From Crotalaria pallida (Eukaryota > Streptophyta > Magnoliopsida > Fabales > Fabaceae), in NCBI GenBank assembly GCA_037953625.1, contig CM075651.1, forward strand, positions 148,382,001-148,446,000: DNA of 64,000 bases. Direction: 5' to 3'. The notes under the pieces were generated by a model, which made no database searches, had not been told where the DNA came from, and saw only the letters and a program-made list of their open reading frames with translations. The position numbers and the translations under genes were made by a program. Below, in pieces: positions 36,401-48,210 of this stretch (the first letter of the stretch is position 1; the number at the start of each line of letters is the position of its first letter).

Positions 36401-39400
36401 TTACTATTTACTGAAAATTTGGAGCCACCACTGACTCATGGTCTGCAATCATTTATAGGATTACAACCTGGTGAAATCTTACGTGTCAAAAATCCAAGAT
36501 CTGGAAGGAGAATTGCTGTGTTTGAAAAATTTGAATGCAAAATCTAGCCATTTCGTTGACTGGGTTGATTCAGACGATCATGGGTTGAAACCTAGCCACT
36601 TTGCATGTGGTAATGAGTATTCATCTGATTGTGATGCTAAATCCGTGGAGATAACAGGTAGCATGCTGGAACTTCTTTTTCAAGTATTAATTACGGTGCA
36701 TTGTATCTTTTAATTGATATTTAATGATTGTAGCTGATGCCAATGGTATTATTCTTGATAAATTTGTTTTGGTTAAGCGCATCAAACCTTTTAAGCGACA
36801 AATTGATTTTTTAAGCTAGAATTACAGCAAACTTGGACTGTATACCCAAGCTTCTTGAATTTGCAATTTTGTTATCACTTTCAGTGGGTGTTTAATCTTA
36901 AATATCAATTGATAATTTTTTAACATTGTACTTCTTGTAAGCAGATGACCTGGAAGGTCATGCAAAGGAGGTAGAACATTCTTCCCTTCAGGAAAAGTTG
37001 GACAGGGAACTGAAAGAGTTAGATAAGAAACTAGAACAGAAAGAGGTAAAAATTGCTGGATCTTGTTTCAAACTCATGAAGATGTTGAGCTTGGGCCATT
37101 TTTATGTCAAATTTTGCTAATGTCAAATTTTTCAAATTCACAAGATATGCGATATATATTTCTTTTTCATATTATTGATTTTATTACATTTTGTATTTCC
37201 TAATTCCTTTTCTCTCTCATCGTAGGCTGAAATGAAGCGGTTTAATAACACTGATACTTCTGTTCTCAAGCATCATTACGAAAAGAAAGTTCTCGAGCTA
37301 GAACAAGAGAAGAAATCTTTACAAGTAATTGATCTATGCTATGGCTATCTAGGTTCCATTGCATTTGAAAGGTTCTTGTAATAACTGTGATCCTTTTATT
37401 TTATTTTATTATTGGTAGAAAGAAATTGAGGAACTTAGGTGCAATCTTTCAAATATTTCATCCACCTCTGATGCTGGTGCTCAAAAGTTAAAGGAGGATT
37501 ATCTTCAAAAGTTGAATGCTCTTGAAACACAGGTGAATTTGCTATTTGGAAAATCTTAATTCTTTTGGCCACTCAATGCAGTGAGCTGATTATTTTCTTT
37601 CCAGGTCTCTGAGCTGAAGAAGAAACAAGATTCTCAGGTTCAACTCTTGAGGCAAAAACAGAAAAGTGACGAGGCTGCAAAACGACTCCAGGATGAGATC
37701 CACAGAATTAAAACTCAGAAGGTGCAATTGTCATGTTGATGGAACTTGTGTTTTCAGTTTGAAGTTGACAGCTGTTAACTTTTTTTTTCCTTTTCTGTTT
37801 GGGTCATTACTGATAGTTTCTTTTCTTTAGGTTCAACTGCAACATAAGATTAAGCAGGAATCTGAACAATTTAGGCTGTGGAAAGCTGCGCGCGAAAAAG
37901 AAGTTCTCCAGGTTAATGCAGTAGAGAATAATTTCCTATAACTTTTCGACTCTGTCCAGTAATCAGATATAAGGAATGACTCTCTTTAGCCTTCAACATG
38001 AACCACCCCAACATCTCTATTTGACACATTGTCCACAAATTGATTAGTTATAATAGCAAATCTTAATATACATATTTTGATTAATTTCCAGCTTAAAAAA
38101 GAAGGAAGGAGAACTGAATACGAGATGCATAAGCTGTTGGCATTGAATCAGAGGCAAAGGATGGTTAGTTGATGTTCAACTCCGTTGCTGTTGTAGTCTA
38201 AATTTGAAGCCGGATATCCCATTATCTATGTGTTTCTTGCAGGTATTGCAAAGGAAGACAGAAGAAGCTTCCTTGGCTACAAAAAGACTAAAAGAACTTT
38301 TGGAATCGAAGAAGCATTCCTCACGTGAAACTACTGGTTAGGAGAATTACTGTGTTATGCAGCTCTTCCCTTTTTTTTTTTTTTTTTATGAGCTTACTAA
38401 TAACAGGCAGTTCATTTTTATGCTGCAGGTGGGAATGGTCCCGGAGTACAGGTATTCCCAATTTTTTGAATAGTACACAAGGGTTAAATTGTTTGCTAAC
38501 ATTGATGTGCTTGATTTCGATGGATATTATATTTTTGAGTTCCATACACACCAAGGAGTCTTGGTGTTTTGGTAGCTATGTATTGACATGTCATTTTCTG
38601 TTGAAGGCTTTGATGCAGGCAATTGAGCATGAGCTTGAATTCACTGTCCGAGTGCATGAAGTGCGTTTAGAGTATGAGCGTCAAATGGAAGAGTATGTGC
38701 TATTTTCTGGTTTTAAAATTTTTCTAAAATCATATCTTGAGGTTGTTTTTATAGTTGTAGTTTCTACTATGTCTATTTTCTTGTTTTAATTTTCATAGTT
38801 TAAGGTGCCCAATTATTCTAGCATAATTTATAGCAAGGAATGATATTTTCTAAAATTCATAATATATTACATTATATATAAATATATACTTCTAGTTCCG
38901 GTCCAAGAGTAACATATTTTATATGCTACTCTTATGTTTGAGTTTTGCACACAAACTCATTTAATTATTCCTTTCCATTTCAGGAGGGCTAAAATAAGCG
39001 AGGAAATTGCCAGGCTAAAAGAAGAATCAGAGATGATGAAGCAAAACGGTACAAGGTGAAAAAGCTGTTACTCGAATTTATCAGTGTCATTTAATTCTTG
39101 TACAATGTGGTATTTCTTTGGGCATATATGATTGACAACATCTGTTTGACTGATTGCTAATGTAGCGGTGGCCTTGTATCAATGTCTCCTGGTGCTAGAA
39201 ACTCAAGGATTTATGCTCTTGAAAACATGCTTCATACTTCTTCCACAACACTGGTGTCAATGTCATCACAGTTGTCAGAGGCAGCGGAGAGGGAACGCTT
39301 CAGTGGCAAGGGGCGCTGGAACCAAGTTCGGTCCCTTTCTGATGCCAAGAATGTGATGAATCATTTGTTCAACATAGCATGTTCGTCCAGGTAATCACTT

Positions 39401-41299
39401 ACTCTGCAAGTCAATTTTTCGTGAATGATTCAAGTTTAACCAAGTTGCCCCGAACTGTTGCCTAATTAGAGTTACCCTACTAAATGGCAGTATCTGTTAG
39501 ATCTCATGTAATCCATAACACCTTTCGTGATGATATGAATGGTCTTTTTATCTGTTTTTCGTTATCTTAGGTGCTTATTGCGAGATAGAGATGTTGCCAG
39601 CAAAGAGAAGGACATGGAAATAAGAGACCTAAAAGAAAAAGTAGTAAGGCTGAGATGTTCACTTCAACAATCAGAAATGCAGAAAGCAGAACTTATTCAT
39701 CAGTTGAAGTTACAGGTTAGTATGATTTGGTGAGAGATCATCCGGATTAAGCTTGAGAAACATAGTTTGTATTTTAACTTAGATAAGAGATCATCTGCTT
39801 GAGAAACATATTTTGTATTTTAACTTGGATATTAAAATTTTCTGATAAGCTGATTTTAAGTAGCACTTGATAAATTGAAGAAACATTTGTATTTGTTTGC
39901 CACTCCAATTTTCCAGTAAATTAGTACTTGTTTTTTATTTTTGTACTTACCATATTCTTTAAACTTTATGACAGAGTTCTATGGGAGGACATAAGTATGA
40001 CTTGCGCAAGCTGGTACGCTTCTTGCATATGATTCTATCTCCTAATAAATTACATTTTATTTTTTTGGTTATTCTAATTGATGATCATTTGGTTATCATT
40101 TAGGAAAACCGCCGGTCTACCATGTTATTTGAGGACATGGATATATCAGATACAGAATCAGAGGAATTTGATGTAGATGCAACTGATGACGAATGGGTAC
40201 AGTCCGGAAAATTCCATGCTCGGAAAAGAAAATCTAAAAGCAGACGTTTAAGCGTGGAAGATAATCAAACAAATAGCAGTTCAGAAGATGTCAAAGATAA
40301 TCCAAAGGAAGGACTTGAAAATGCATCTGGGAAAACTGCATCAGAAGTTTGCTGCTCTTGTAGTAGATCGTCATCTTGCAAGACAACAAAATGCAAGTGT
40401 AGAGCTCTGGGCGGCAGCTGTGGGAATTCTTGTGGCTGCCTAGCAACCAAGTGTGCCAACAGAGCACCAGTCTCAAATGAGTCACAGGGGCCAACACAAT
40501 CGGGGGTTGAAGGAGCTGGGACTGATTCTAGAATTGAGGAAACAGACAGAGACCGCATTCTTGCAACTCAAGGTGCTGAGTTGCTACAGGGTGCACTAGT
40601 TGAGGGGCCAGCTGAGACAAACAATAGTCGTAGGCCAAGAAAGCCTCTCTCTGACATTGGAAATACAGTGGTGCGTTAGTTATACTCTAAAAAGTCAAGT
40701 CTCTCTGAATTGGGACAATTCATTTAACTTAAATTGTCTAATGTTTATCATGTTTCACTGGCATTTTTTGTGTTGTCTGCATTTTACTATGCCAGTGTTT
40801 TTCTACTGTCCTATGCTTTTGTTGGATCTAAAACACTGTGGTAGCCCTGTTAACTAATACTTCATCTTTTGTGCAGGCCAAATCAAATGCTCAGAAACCT
40901 AATCAGAGAAAGAAATGGAGGAAATCCTCAATAGTTCTTGTTTCAGATCCACCACCTTCATTGCAGCCAAGTAATTCTGAAGCCCCCAGAAAGGAGAATG
41001 GTAGCATCAGTGAAACAAATGCCTCCATGAACGTACCACAGAACATGCACTCATCTAGACCTGAAAACTCTTTGATTCCCCCCAAGCCAGAGAATAATTT
41101 TATTGGAACTGATATACCTTTGAGAATACCACGGGCTATGCAAAGGCAAGCATCATCGAATATTACTGTTCCTTTGGGGGACAAGAATGCTGGTAAGCCA
41201 GATGAATCTGTCAATATCAATAAGGAGCATGAAGTTGTTGATGCTAGAAGTCCAATCCGACCAAAGAGATCACTCGAGAAAGAGAACAATGGACGTTAA
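33495..41299 (+). CDS. KIN-4C: Kinesin-4 family motor, KIN-4C type (chromokinesin-like)
   Basis: Spliced from 27 coding exons with GT-AG borders and consistent phase, giving 1,276 aa. Exons: 33495-33614, 33806-33952, 34086-34238, 34318-34562, 34733-34872, 35013-35137, 35405-35441, 35536-35627, 35852-35968, 36051-36164, 36284-36367, 36459-36657, 36945-37045, 37226-37324, 37419-37532, 37605-37721, 37831-37911, 38092-38163, 38243-38336, 38429-38451, 38607-38692, 38984-39055, 39166-39390, 39571-39715, 39975-40013, 40104-40670, 40877-41299. The N-terminal motor has the P-loop GQTGSGKT (88-95), switch I NSQSSRSH (218-225) and switch II DLAGSE (249-254). A long coiled coil follows. Exon 26 encodes a cysteine-rich CXC-type domain (CCSCSRSSSCKTTKCKCR...CGNSCGC), present in KIN-4C and KIF4-like proteins but not in KIN-4A. 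It moves along microtubules toward plus ends; a role in cell-wall deposition or division is known for the family. The gene appears intact. Confidence 0.93.
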
Positions 41300-41717
41300 T
41301 CTTGCATCCATTTTTACCCGTTTAAGGCTAGAGTTCAGAATTTAAGAGCCATGCCATTACCATATTCTTATGGTGTATGTGTTGAAGAAACAAGACGCTC
41401 GTGGTGTTGTATTGGGTGACAAGACATGATGTATATCAAGTTGATTTTCGTTTGTCTTAAGCTGACGTAGATTAGTTGCCTTATTTGTTAAAGTCGCTAG
41501 TTTATGTAAACGGTTCAGTGCTTGTGACTTGTGAGAGCTGCTGATGCATGATGTATGGCTTTAGCTCACGAGAAAGAGCAAGTTGGAGTTACTCCTTCTG
41601 CTTATATATTAAAAAGCTTGTTAAAAGCTGATTCTTTTGTTTGAGATGACTGTTAAAAAAGCATGCTGCTTTCTCTTTAATATTAGGAATGTTTGTTTAG
41701 CAATAAGGAACGAAAGT
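41300..41717 (+). other. 3' flank of the kinesin gene
   Basis: Probable 3' untranslated region and downstream DNA. No ORF is seen and no terminator signal stands out. Confidence 0.4.
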
Positions 41718-42011
41718 CCGACTAACGTGGTTGAATCTAGTGGTGCGATCATGCCAACTTGAGAATTTTTTGAATGGGGCCAAGCAGTCTTCTGTTCGAT
41801 TCTCGGTTAACATGCTCCGCTGGGATAGGCGTAAGAATGCGACCTCGGGTTCCTGATACTAAATGTGCTCTTGGGAACAGGATACTGATAAAAAGTGCAG
41901 ACAAAAAACCAAAAAGGAACGGAAGTTCAATTCACGGAACCCTAGGTCCTAGCTGAAAATTTAACAGCAGGTGTTCAATTCAATTCGATCTAAACAAAAA
42001 AAAAAAAAAGA
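41718..42011 (+). mobile_element. tRNA-derived SINE, plus strand
   Basis: The head has an A-box-like segment (GTTGAATCTAGTGG, near 41729-41742) and a B box (GTTCGATTC, near 41794-41802) spaced as in a tRNA promoter. It shares GCCAACTTGAGAA and AAGAATGCGACCTCG with the minus-strand copy at 43565-43725. An A-rich run at 41995-42010 may be its tail. Target duplications were not resolved. Confidence 0.65.
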
Positions 42012-42714
42012 AACAGTACCTAAAAAATCAAAAGACAATCAAAATTACATCCTCGCTAGCTATGCATGTTCTTTTTATATGGTAGCTATGCATGCTCTTA
42101 CTATGAACATGAAGATGTCAAATCCTCCTTTTCATCCTCCTGAAGGAGACAACTTCTTTCAGTCATTAAGGTCCGGTACATGGGTACCCAGCTATCAATG
42201 AATAGCTCATGGGCTTTTTCCTCTTTGGGCCTTATAACAATGTATGCAATTCGAATTATTAAAAAATCACAAAATCGGCTAAATCAACATATAATCACTA
42301 GTTTTGACTTTATCTTAATCTTTTTTTTACAAGTGTGTTATCTATTTTATTTATAAAATATATATATATATATATATATTTTAAAATACACTCCATATTT
42401 TCTTTTAGTCAACACACATCTTAGGTGATATTTTAACTTTTTTTTCCATTCAGCAATCTCATTAAATTATTACTAAGTGAAAATATAAAAATATATGTCA
42501 TTATAATCAAGGACAAATATAAAAATATACTTTTAATTATTAACAAATTTAATATCACTCATTAATTAACTTTTTAATTTACATGCAAAACCTCCATTAC
42601 ACTTATATTAGGAAGAGGGAACAAAGTATTGCGAAAAAGCCGGTCCATGTCTTGGAGATGTTGCCATTTTCAGTTTCGATGCTTTTTTCTTTACTTTTAC
42701 TTTTTGTCACCATA
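42012..42714. other. AT-rich non-coding DNA
   Basis: Contains a TA microsatellite at about 42358-42379. No gene or element recognised. Confidence 0.5.
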
Positions 42715-43468
42715 AACGACTTTTTGCCCAATTTTTAATTTTTATGGACTAAAATACTCTTTTATGTGTTACTATTTCCGACTTTCAAGAGTTAAAAAAA
42801 ATTTGACTCTTGAGAGTCGGAAAATTAAACTACATATTATTTTCGACTCTCAATAGTCAAAATTTTTTTGACTCTTGAGCGTCGAAAAATCCTAGTATAC
42901 CTTTAGTCGGAAAACTTTCAGCATTGGGTTCATCTGGAGTGTTAGCAGACCATCAGCTTCAAGCTCAAGAAACAGATGTCAATAATTTTTTTTTATAGAA
43001 AACATGGTTGGTTAGTGCCCATCAAGTTTATTGTATTATGCTTCTTTGACGGTACCTCCCACGATTCTTGTTCTGTGTTTCTTGGTCTTGATTGGGTAGT
43101 ACCACCTTATTTTTGAAATTTTCTTGATACCTCTATCTACTTATGGGTTTAGTTGCTACAAACTTGATACTTGATAGAATGAAAGTCTCAGGTGCAGCAC
43201 CTTAGCTTAGGTATGAGTGTCATTGAGGACAAAGTCTTGGGGTGGTTTTCTCTAATAGGGTCTGCATATACTTTGATTTTTCGATTGGCAAGAGTCAAAA
43301 AAAATTTTTACTCTTGAAAGTCAGAAATAGTATGTAGTTTAATTTTTCGACTCTCAAAAGTCAAAATTTTTTTTGACTTTTGAGAGTCCGAAATAGTAAC
43401 ACATAAAAGGGTGTTTTAGTCCATAAAAATTGAAAATGGGGGCCAAAAGCAAAAGTCTTTTTTTAATA
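42715..43468. mobile_element. TIR element with arrays of GACTCTYAAGAGTC-type palindromes
   Basis: The left 180 bp (42715-42895) and right 195 bp (43270-43468) are inverted repeats. Each arm holds the AATTTTTATGGACTAAAA segment, TTTTATGTGTTACTATTTC and then several short palindromes of the GACTCTCAAGAGTC type separated by A- or T-runs. The right terminus has TGGGGGCCAAAAGC. The core is non-coding. Ends are not fixed to the base. Confidence 0.65.
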
Positions 43469-43564
43469 ACATTTGTTTCCTCGTGACTCGTGAGTTTTGA
43501 TTTTTTTCTGTATTGTTTGACCAGTACCACCAGTGTCCTCAAGAAGACCTTTAATACCAAGAAA

Positions 43565-43725
43565 TCCTTAAGAATAATTCTGCACGAGGTCGCATTCTTA
43601 TGCTTCTTCCAGCGGGGTGTGTTAACCGGGAATCGAACCTGAGACTTCTTAGTCTCAGGCCATATTCCCAAGTTCTCAAGTTGGCAGGATTGCACCACTT
43701 GAGCCAACCTCCAACAGTACTCGTG
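43565..43725 (-). mobile_element. tRNA-derived SINE, minus strand
   Basis: On the minus strand the A box reads TTGGCTCAAGTGGTGC (43692-43707) and the B box AGGTTCGATTCCC (43628-43640). The sequence is closely related to the copy at 41718 and ends near AAGAATGCGACCTCG. The tRNA-like boxes are internal Pol III promoters. It is not a functional tRNA, because no cloverleaf closes around them. Confidence 0.75.
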
Positions 43726-43756
43726 AGTTTTGATTTATAAATAGGATATGACAATA

Positions 43757-45632
43757 ATTTTTTTTAAAAGGAAAGATGAATGCATTAATTATTTAAATGA
43801 GGCTCTGAAGAAGAGCTTTGTACCAAAAAAATGCTTAGGAAAGTCAGGTACATCTATCAACCAAAACTGTTTGTGTATCGTAAAAGCTTTCTTAGCAAGA
43901 GTATCAGCAATTACATTCATCTTCTTGGTTTATAAATGACTTGAACATAAATAAAAGGCTTAATTATGTCACAAGTCCCTGAAGTTTAGGGTACTTTTTC
44001 CAGATACCCTTATACTTTTTTTTCAATGTCTGACTCTCCAAAGTTACTTCTGGGTCTGTCATATACCCCTATTACTAATTCTGACCAATTTCGATGACAT
44101 GTAACATCAAAATCATAATCAGACGTAGAAGGTTAGTCATGTGGTGCCGCGGAAGACAAACTCTCTCTTCAATTCTTTTTTTTTATTTAACTAAAAATAT
44201 ATAAATATTAAGTTTTTAAATTTTTTTTTAAAAAAAATGATCTTCGCCCATGGGGCGCCAGGTGCTTAACCTCCTGCGTCTGATCGAGATTCCGATGTTA
44301 CATGTCAGCAAATTTGGCCAGAATTGGTAGTAGGTGTATATGACAAACTCAGAAGTAACTTCGGGGAGCCAGACATTGAAAAAAAAAAAGAATAAGGGTA
44401 TTTGACAAAAATACCCCAAATTTCAGGGACTTATGACATAATTAAACCTAAATAAAATTACGAGCAAGGATTCTACAATCTGAAATGATTTCCTCTAGAT
44501 ATGTGTTATGTATTGATGTGGACTTCCAAGCTATAGATATCCTTTGGCAATCTGTGAAGATAGTTGCATGTGTGACTTCAAGTTTGGCTAGCATCTCAAA
44601 AGTTCATCTTAACACTAGGGCCTTCGCCATTGTTGCATCATCTACCACCTGCAAGAGATCTGTAGCAGCAGCAAGGAAGTTACCTTCTTGGTTGCAAATC
44701 ACCATTCCTACTCCAGTACCCTGTATTGATCTTAAAGATGCATCACATGACACATGAAAAGCACCCTGCGGCTCATCATCATTTGGAGAAGAATATGGAA
44801 CCACCTGTTGTTTTGTTTCTAAAGGAAGAGATAAACCATTAGCATACAGAAGAACAACACGCATGCTATGCCAGTCACACTCATGGACCCATTTGTTGCC
44901 CCTTCTCCATATTGCATAAAGAAGATTGAAAACTAAATCAGCCCCAGATTTGATGCACTGCGACAGTACTCTATCAAGCCATTCATTGAAGTCCTCTTCA
45001 CTGCTTTCATGAACCCGAATTGCAAGAGGGGATGCGAACCATATAGGCCTAATCATGCTGCAGTACAGAAAAGCATGAGCATTTGTTTCTATCTCCAAAC
45101 CACATAAGGGACAATATGGGTCCTCAGTAATTCCCTTTTCAGCAAGTCTTGCACATACTGGGAGTATTTTTTTGCTGCTCTCCAGACCAGCTTCCATATG
45201 TTTCTTCATAATGAATGTTGTCCAAAATCTGAAGCTAAGGAAGGGGCCATAAGGAGATTGTAACCTGACTTCACTGTATAGTTACCATCAGTTGTGTGCT
45301 TCCAAATGATAGCATCCTCTCTGTTCGTACGGATTTTGGGTATTTGAAGGATTGCCTCTGCTTCTATTGGTGCAAATAGGTTGTGTATGAGTTCCCTATT
45401 CCAAGCGCCAGTGACTGTAAAGAGTTCATAGACCCATTCGTACTGCCCACGCCATTCATGTCCGATAGCAACTTTCCACCAAGAAGATTAGGGACCCACT
45501 TTCTGTCCCAAATGTGTACCTTCAAACCATTGCCTATTCGCCAAAGAGAGCTTTCTTCAATCATATCTTTTGCAGAGAAAATGCTTTGACACGCAAAACT
45601 GCCCTCATTTCCTTTTCTAGCACATGAAAGTG
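43757..45632 (-). mobile_element. 5'-truncated L1-type LINE, interrupted by a MULE MITE
   Basis: Flanked by a 14-bp target duplication with one mismatch: AGGATATGACAATA at 43743-43756 and AGGATATAACAATA at 45633-45646. A T run at the left end is the tail of a minus-strand retroposon. On the minus strand the segments at 45364-45564 (WRIGNGLKVHIWDRKWVP), 45230-45350 (AIIWKHTTDGNYTVKSGYN) and 44604-45209 (zinc-binding CPLCGLEI...HAFLYC, then an RNase H domain with FHVSCDASL) are the C-terminal part of a plant LINE ORF2. The RT core is missing because of 5' truncation, and the frame is broken by shifts. A MULE MITE interrupts it at 43957-44448. Confidence 0.88.
43957..44448. mobile_element. MULE MITE with about 220-bp inverted repeats
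   Basis: The ends GGCTTAATTATGTCACAAG and its diverged complement start inverted repeats of about 220 bp. A perfect 9-bp target duplication, TAAATAAAA, lies at 43948-43956 and 44449-44457. It lies inside the LINE and is therefore younger. It shares its terminal words (GGCTTA-TTATGTCA, then CCCTGAAGTTT) with the foldback at 46210. Confidence 0.9.
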
Positions 45633-45646
45633 AGGATATAACAATA

Positions 45647-46200
45647 TTGTTTATTGCTTACATGTAATTAGAAATTATAACTACAACTTTGATTAATGAA
45701 TACAAAAATCTTCATTACAGTATTCTTTGAATACTTTCACTACTTCTTTTATTATCTTCAAGTAATACAATGTCACAGAATTGCTGTATTAGGCAAGAAA
45801 GGGAGAAAGGAAACACCACATATTCTGCCCTTTAAATCAATAAAGCATGTATAATAATTAAACAGAGCTGATCATGTTTGTTTGTGGACCCAAATAAGTA
45901 AGGTTCGATGGCGATACTCCAATGACAAAGCAAGTTGCACATACCACATGGCACATGTGAATTGGTTTGCTGATCAAGTTATATTTAATACATACAGCTT
46001 TTCGTTAGACAAAAAAAAAGGAAAGATAATTGTGCCTGCTTTTTAAGAAAAATACTAAAAAATGTCTGCAGTTAAGAACATAAAGAGATAATTTTATTTT
46101 GAAAAATGTTGAATTTAAAATATTGAGAATTAATGAACTTAAATTTTTAATAATAAATTCCTTAGTCAATAACTTTAGAACATTGGTTAGAAATATATGA
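45647..46200. other. AT-rich non-coding DNA
   Basis: No supported gene or element. Confidence 0.5.
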
Positions 46201-46209
46201 TAATAGTAA

Positions 46210-47228
46210 GGCTTATTTATGTCAGGTGCCCCTGAAGTTTGCATTTATTTTGTCAGACGCCCTTTAACTTTATTTTTCAACAAATATACCCCTACAGTTT
46301 GCTCCGGTGAGCCATATACCCATGAATGCCATTTCCGGCCACCGGTGCTGACGTGGACCACCGGAGTCAGCAAGTGGTAAAAATAGGAGCCCTCTTGGTT
46401 TGAGTCTTTTTTGTCAGATACCCCTATATATAACTTCAGAAATTCATATCTTTTAAACCGTAAGTCCAAAAATTACAAATTTTATGTCAAAACGATCGTA
46501 TTGAAATATAGAATTTTAATATGTAATTATTTTACTTTTATGGATAGTTTTGTAAAAAAAAAATTTTGGGCAATTTTCTATACGAATTTTGAATTTATGA
46601 ATTATTAAAAATAATTTATGAATTGGATTGAACTAGTTTTTATTGTAGTTTGAGGAACATAAAAATCATGAGTTTTGACTATGTCAGTCTCCGATGATTT
46701 TAAATTTAGTTTTTTCTATAGCTTTTTTTTATAGTTTTTTACAATTTATTTTTAAAAGCCAAAACTCATGATTTTTATGATCCTCAAACTATAATAAAAA
46801 CTAGCGCAATCCAATTCATAAATTATTTTTAATAATTCATAAATTCAAAATTCGTATAGAAAATTGCCCAAAAAACAATTTTTTACAAAACTATCCATAA
46901 AAATAAAATAATTACATTTTAAAATTCTATATTTCAATACGATCGTTTTGACATAAAATTTGTAATTTTTGGACTTACGGTTTAAAAGATATGAATTTTT
47001 GAAGTTATATATAGGGGTATCCGACAAAAAAGACTCAAACCACGAGGGCTTCTATTTTTACCACTTGCTGACTCCGGCGGTCCACGTCAGCACCGGTGGC
47101 CGAAAATGGCATGCAGGGGTATATGGCTCACCGGAGCAAACTGTAGGAGTATATTTGTTGAAAAATAAAGTTAAAAGACGTCTGACAAAATAGGTGCAAA
47201 CTACAGGGGCACCTGATATAAATAAGCC
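46210..47228. mobile_element. MULE foldback element, two 470-bp arms
   Basis: The left arm (46210-46679) and right arm (46757-47228) are near-perfect inverted copies around a spacer of about 77 bp. A perfect 9-bp target duplication, TAATAGTAA, lies at 46201-46209 and 47229-47237. The terminus GGCTTATTTATGTCAGGTGC belongs to the same family as the MITE at 43957. The high identity between the arms suggests a recent origin or ongoing conversion. There is no coding capacity; mirror-image short ORFs in the two arms are artefacts of the repeat. Confidence 0.92.
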
Positions 47229-47237
47229 TAATAGTAA

Positions 47238-47654
47238 TATATTAAAAATGAATGATTGAGGGTGTGAAATAGATAAAGTTGAGGCAAAAACTGTAGTAAG
47301 CAATAATTGCATATGTGGTGGAGATTTGTGGTTCTTCAGATTTTAGGTTGAGACATACAGATACCAATCCTAAGCTTTTTTCAGTTTTTCGTGACTAGGA
47401 TGTGGATGGGGAATTTAAAATCAGCCGCAAGCACTTTTATGTGTATACCTTTGGGGTTTTGATTTGGCCGCATCTGGATAGAGTAGCCACATGATTGGCT
47501 CCAATAACACAGCAAGACAAACAAATATTTTGGACACAGCGACCATTGTTAGTCCCATATTTTCATATTTTATTTACTACATGACAACTACTGGCTATCT
47601 TTCTCTTCCTCTTTATTTACATGACAAGTAGCTATTTTTCTTGATTTTTTTTGT
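47238..47654. other. Non-coding DNA between two TIR elements
   Basis: No ORF or repeat recognised. Confidence 0.45.
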
Positions 47655-48210
47655 TGGCCTCCACCAACCAATTATTTTTTGTCCCCACCAACTGAAACGA
47701 GTCGGACGATTCTTTCCGCTTGAAATAAGGCGGAAACAAAATTAAACAATTTGGCCCCATTTACCGACTTTACGGAGGCGGAAGATGATTTCCGATTTTC
47801 AAAAGGCGGAAACTATTTTAATTTACTACCGATTTGCACAAGGCGGAAGAATTACCGATTATTTAAAAGGGGAAATACTTCCGCTTTTTAAGGAGCGGAA
47901 CAATTAAAATGTTGAAATCCCAGAAATGCTCCTCCGTGAACCCTCCACCTCCCTTTTGTACGTGAATGAACGGAGGACAATTTTGGTATTATAACAAATT
48001 TTTAATGTTTTCGCCTGATGAAAGGCGGAATACTCTATTTTATTTACGACTTTGGAAAGACGGAAGATAATACAACTTGCATAAGACGGAAATTGTTTTA
48101 TTTTGTTTTCACTTTGTTTCAAGCGGAAAGAATCTTCCGACTTGTTTCAGGAGGTAAATAACAAATGGGGGCCAAAGAGTAATGCGTGAGGCCAAAAAGA
48201 AGAAATCATT
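47655..48210. mobile_element. TIR element with CCGCTT/AAGGCGGAA word arrays
   Basis: The left end (TTGGCCTCC..., then CGAGTCGGACGATTCTTTCC and GCTTGAAATAAGGCGGAA) is mirrored by the right end (GCTTGAAACAAAG... on the complement, then CAAGTCGGAAGATTCTTTCC and TTGGCC). Inside are many spaced copies of GGCGGAA and TTCCGC. The right terminus contains TGGGGGCCAAAGAG, as in the element at 42715. No target duplication was fixed. Confidence 0.65.

Noticed and set aside
38325..38789. 154-aa ORF inside the kinesin locus
   Set aside because: It reads through introns around exons 20 and 21; the spliced frame is different.
43628..43707. tRNA gene on the minus strand
   Set aside because: A and B boxes are present but no cloverleaf closes; it is a tRNA-derived SINE with a second copy at 41718.
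46411..47193. Mirror-image ORFs as a duplicated gene pair
   Set aside because: They lie in the two arms of a foldback transposon; the mirror symmetry explains them.
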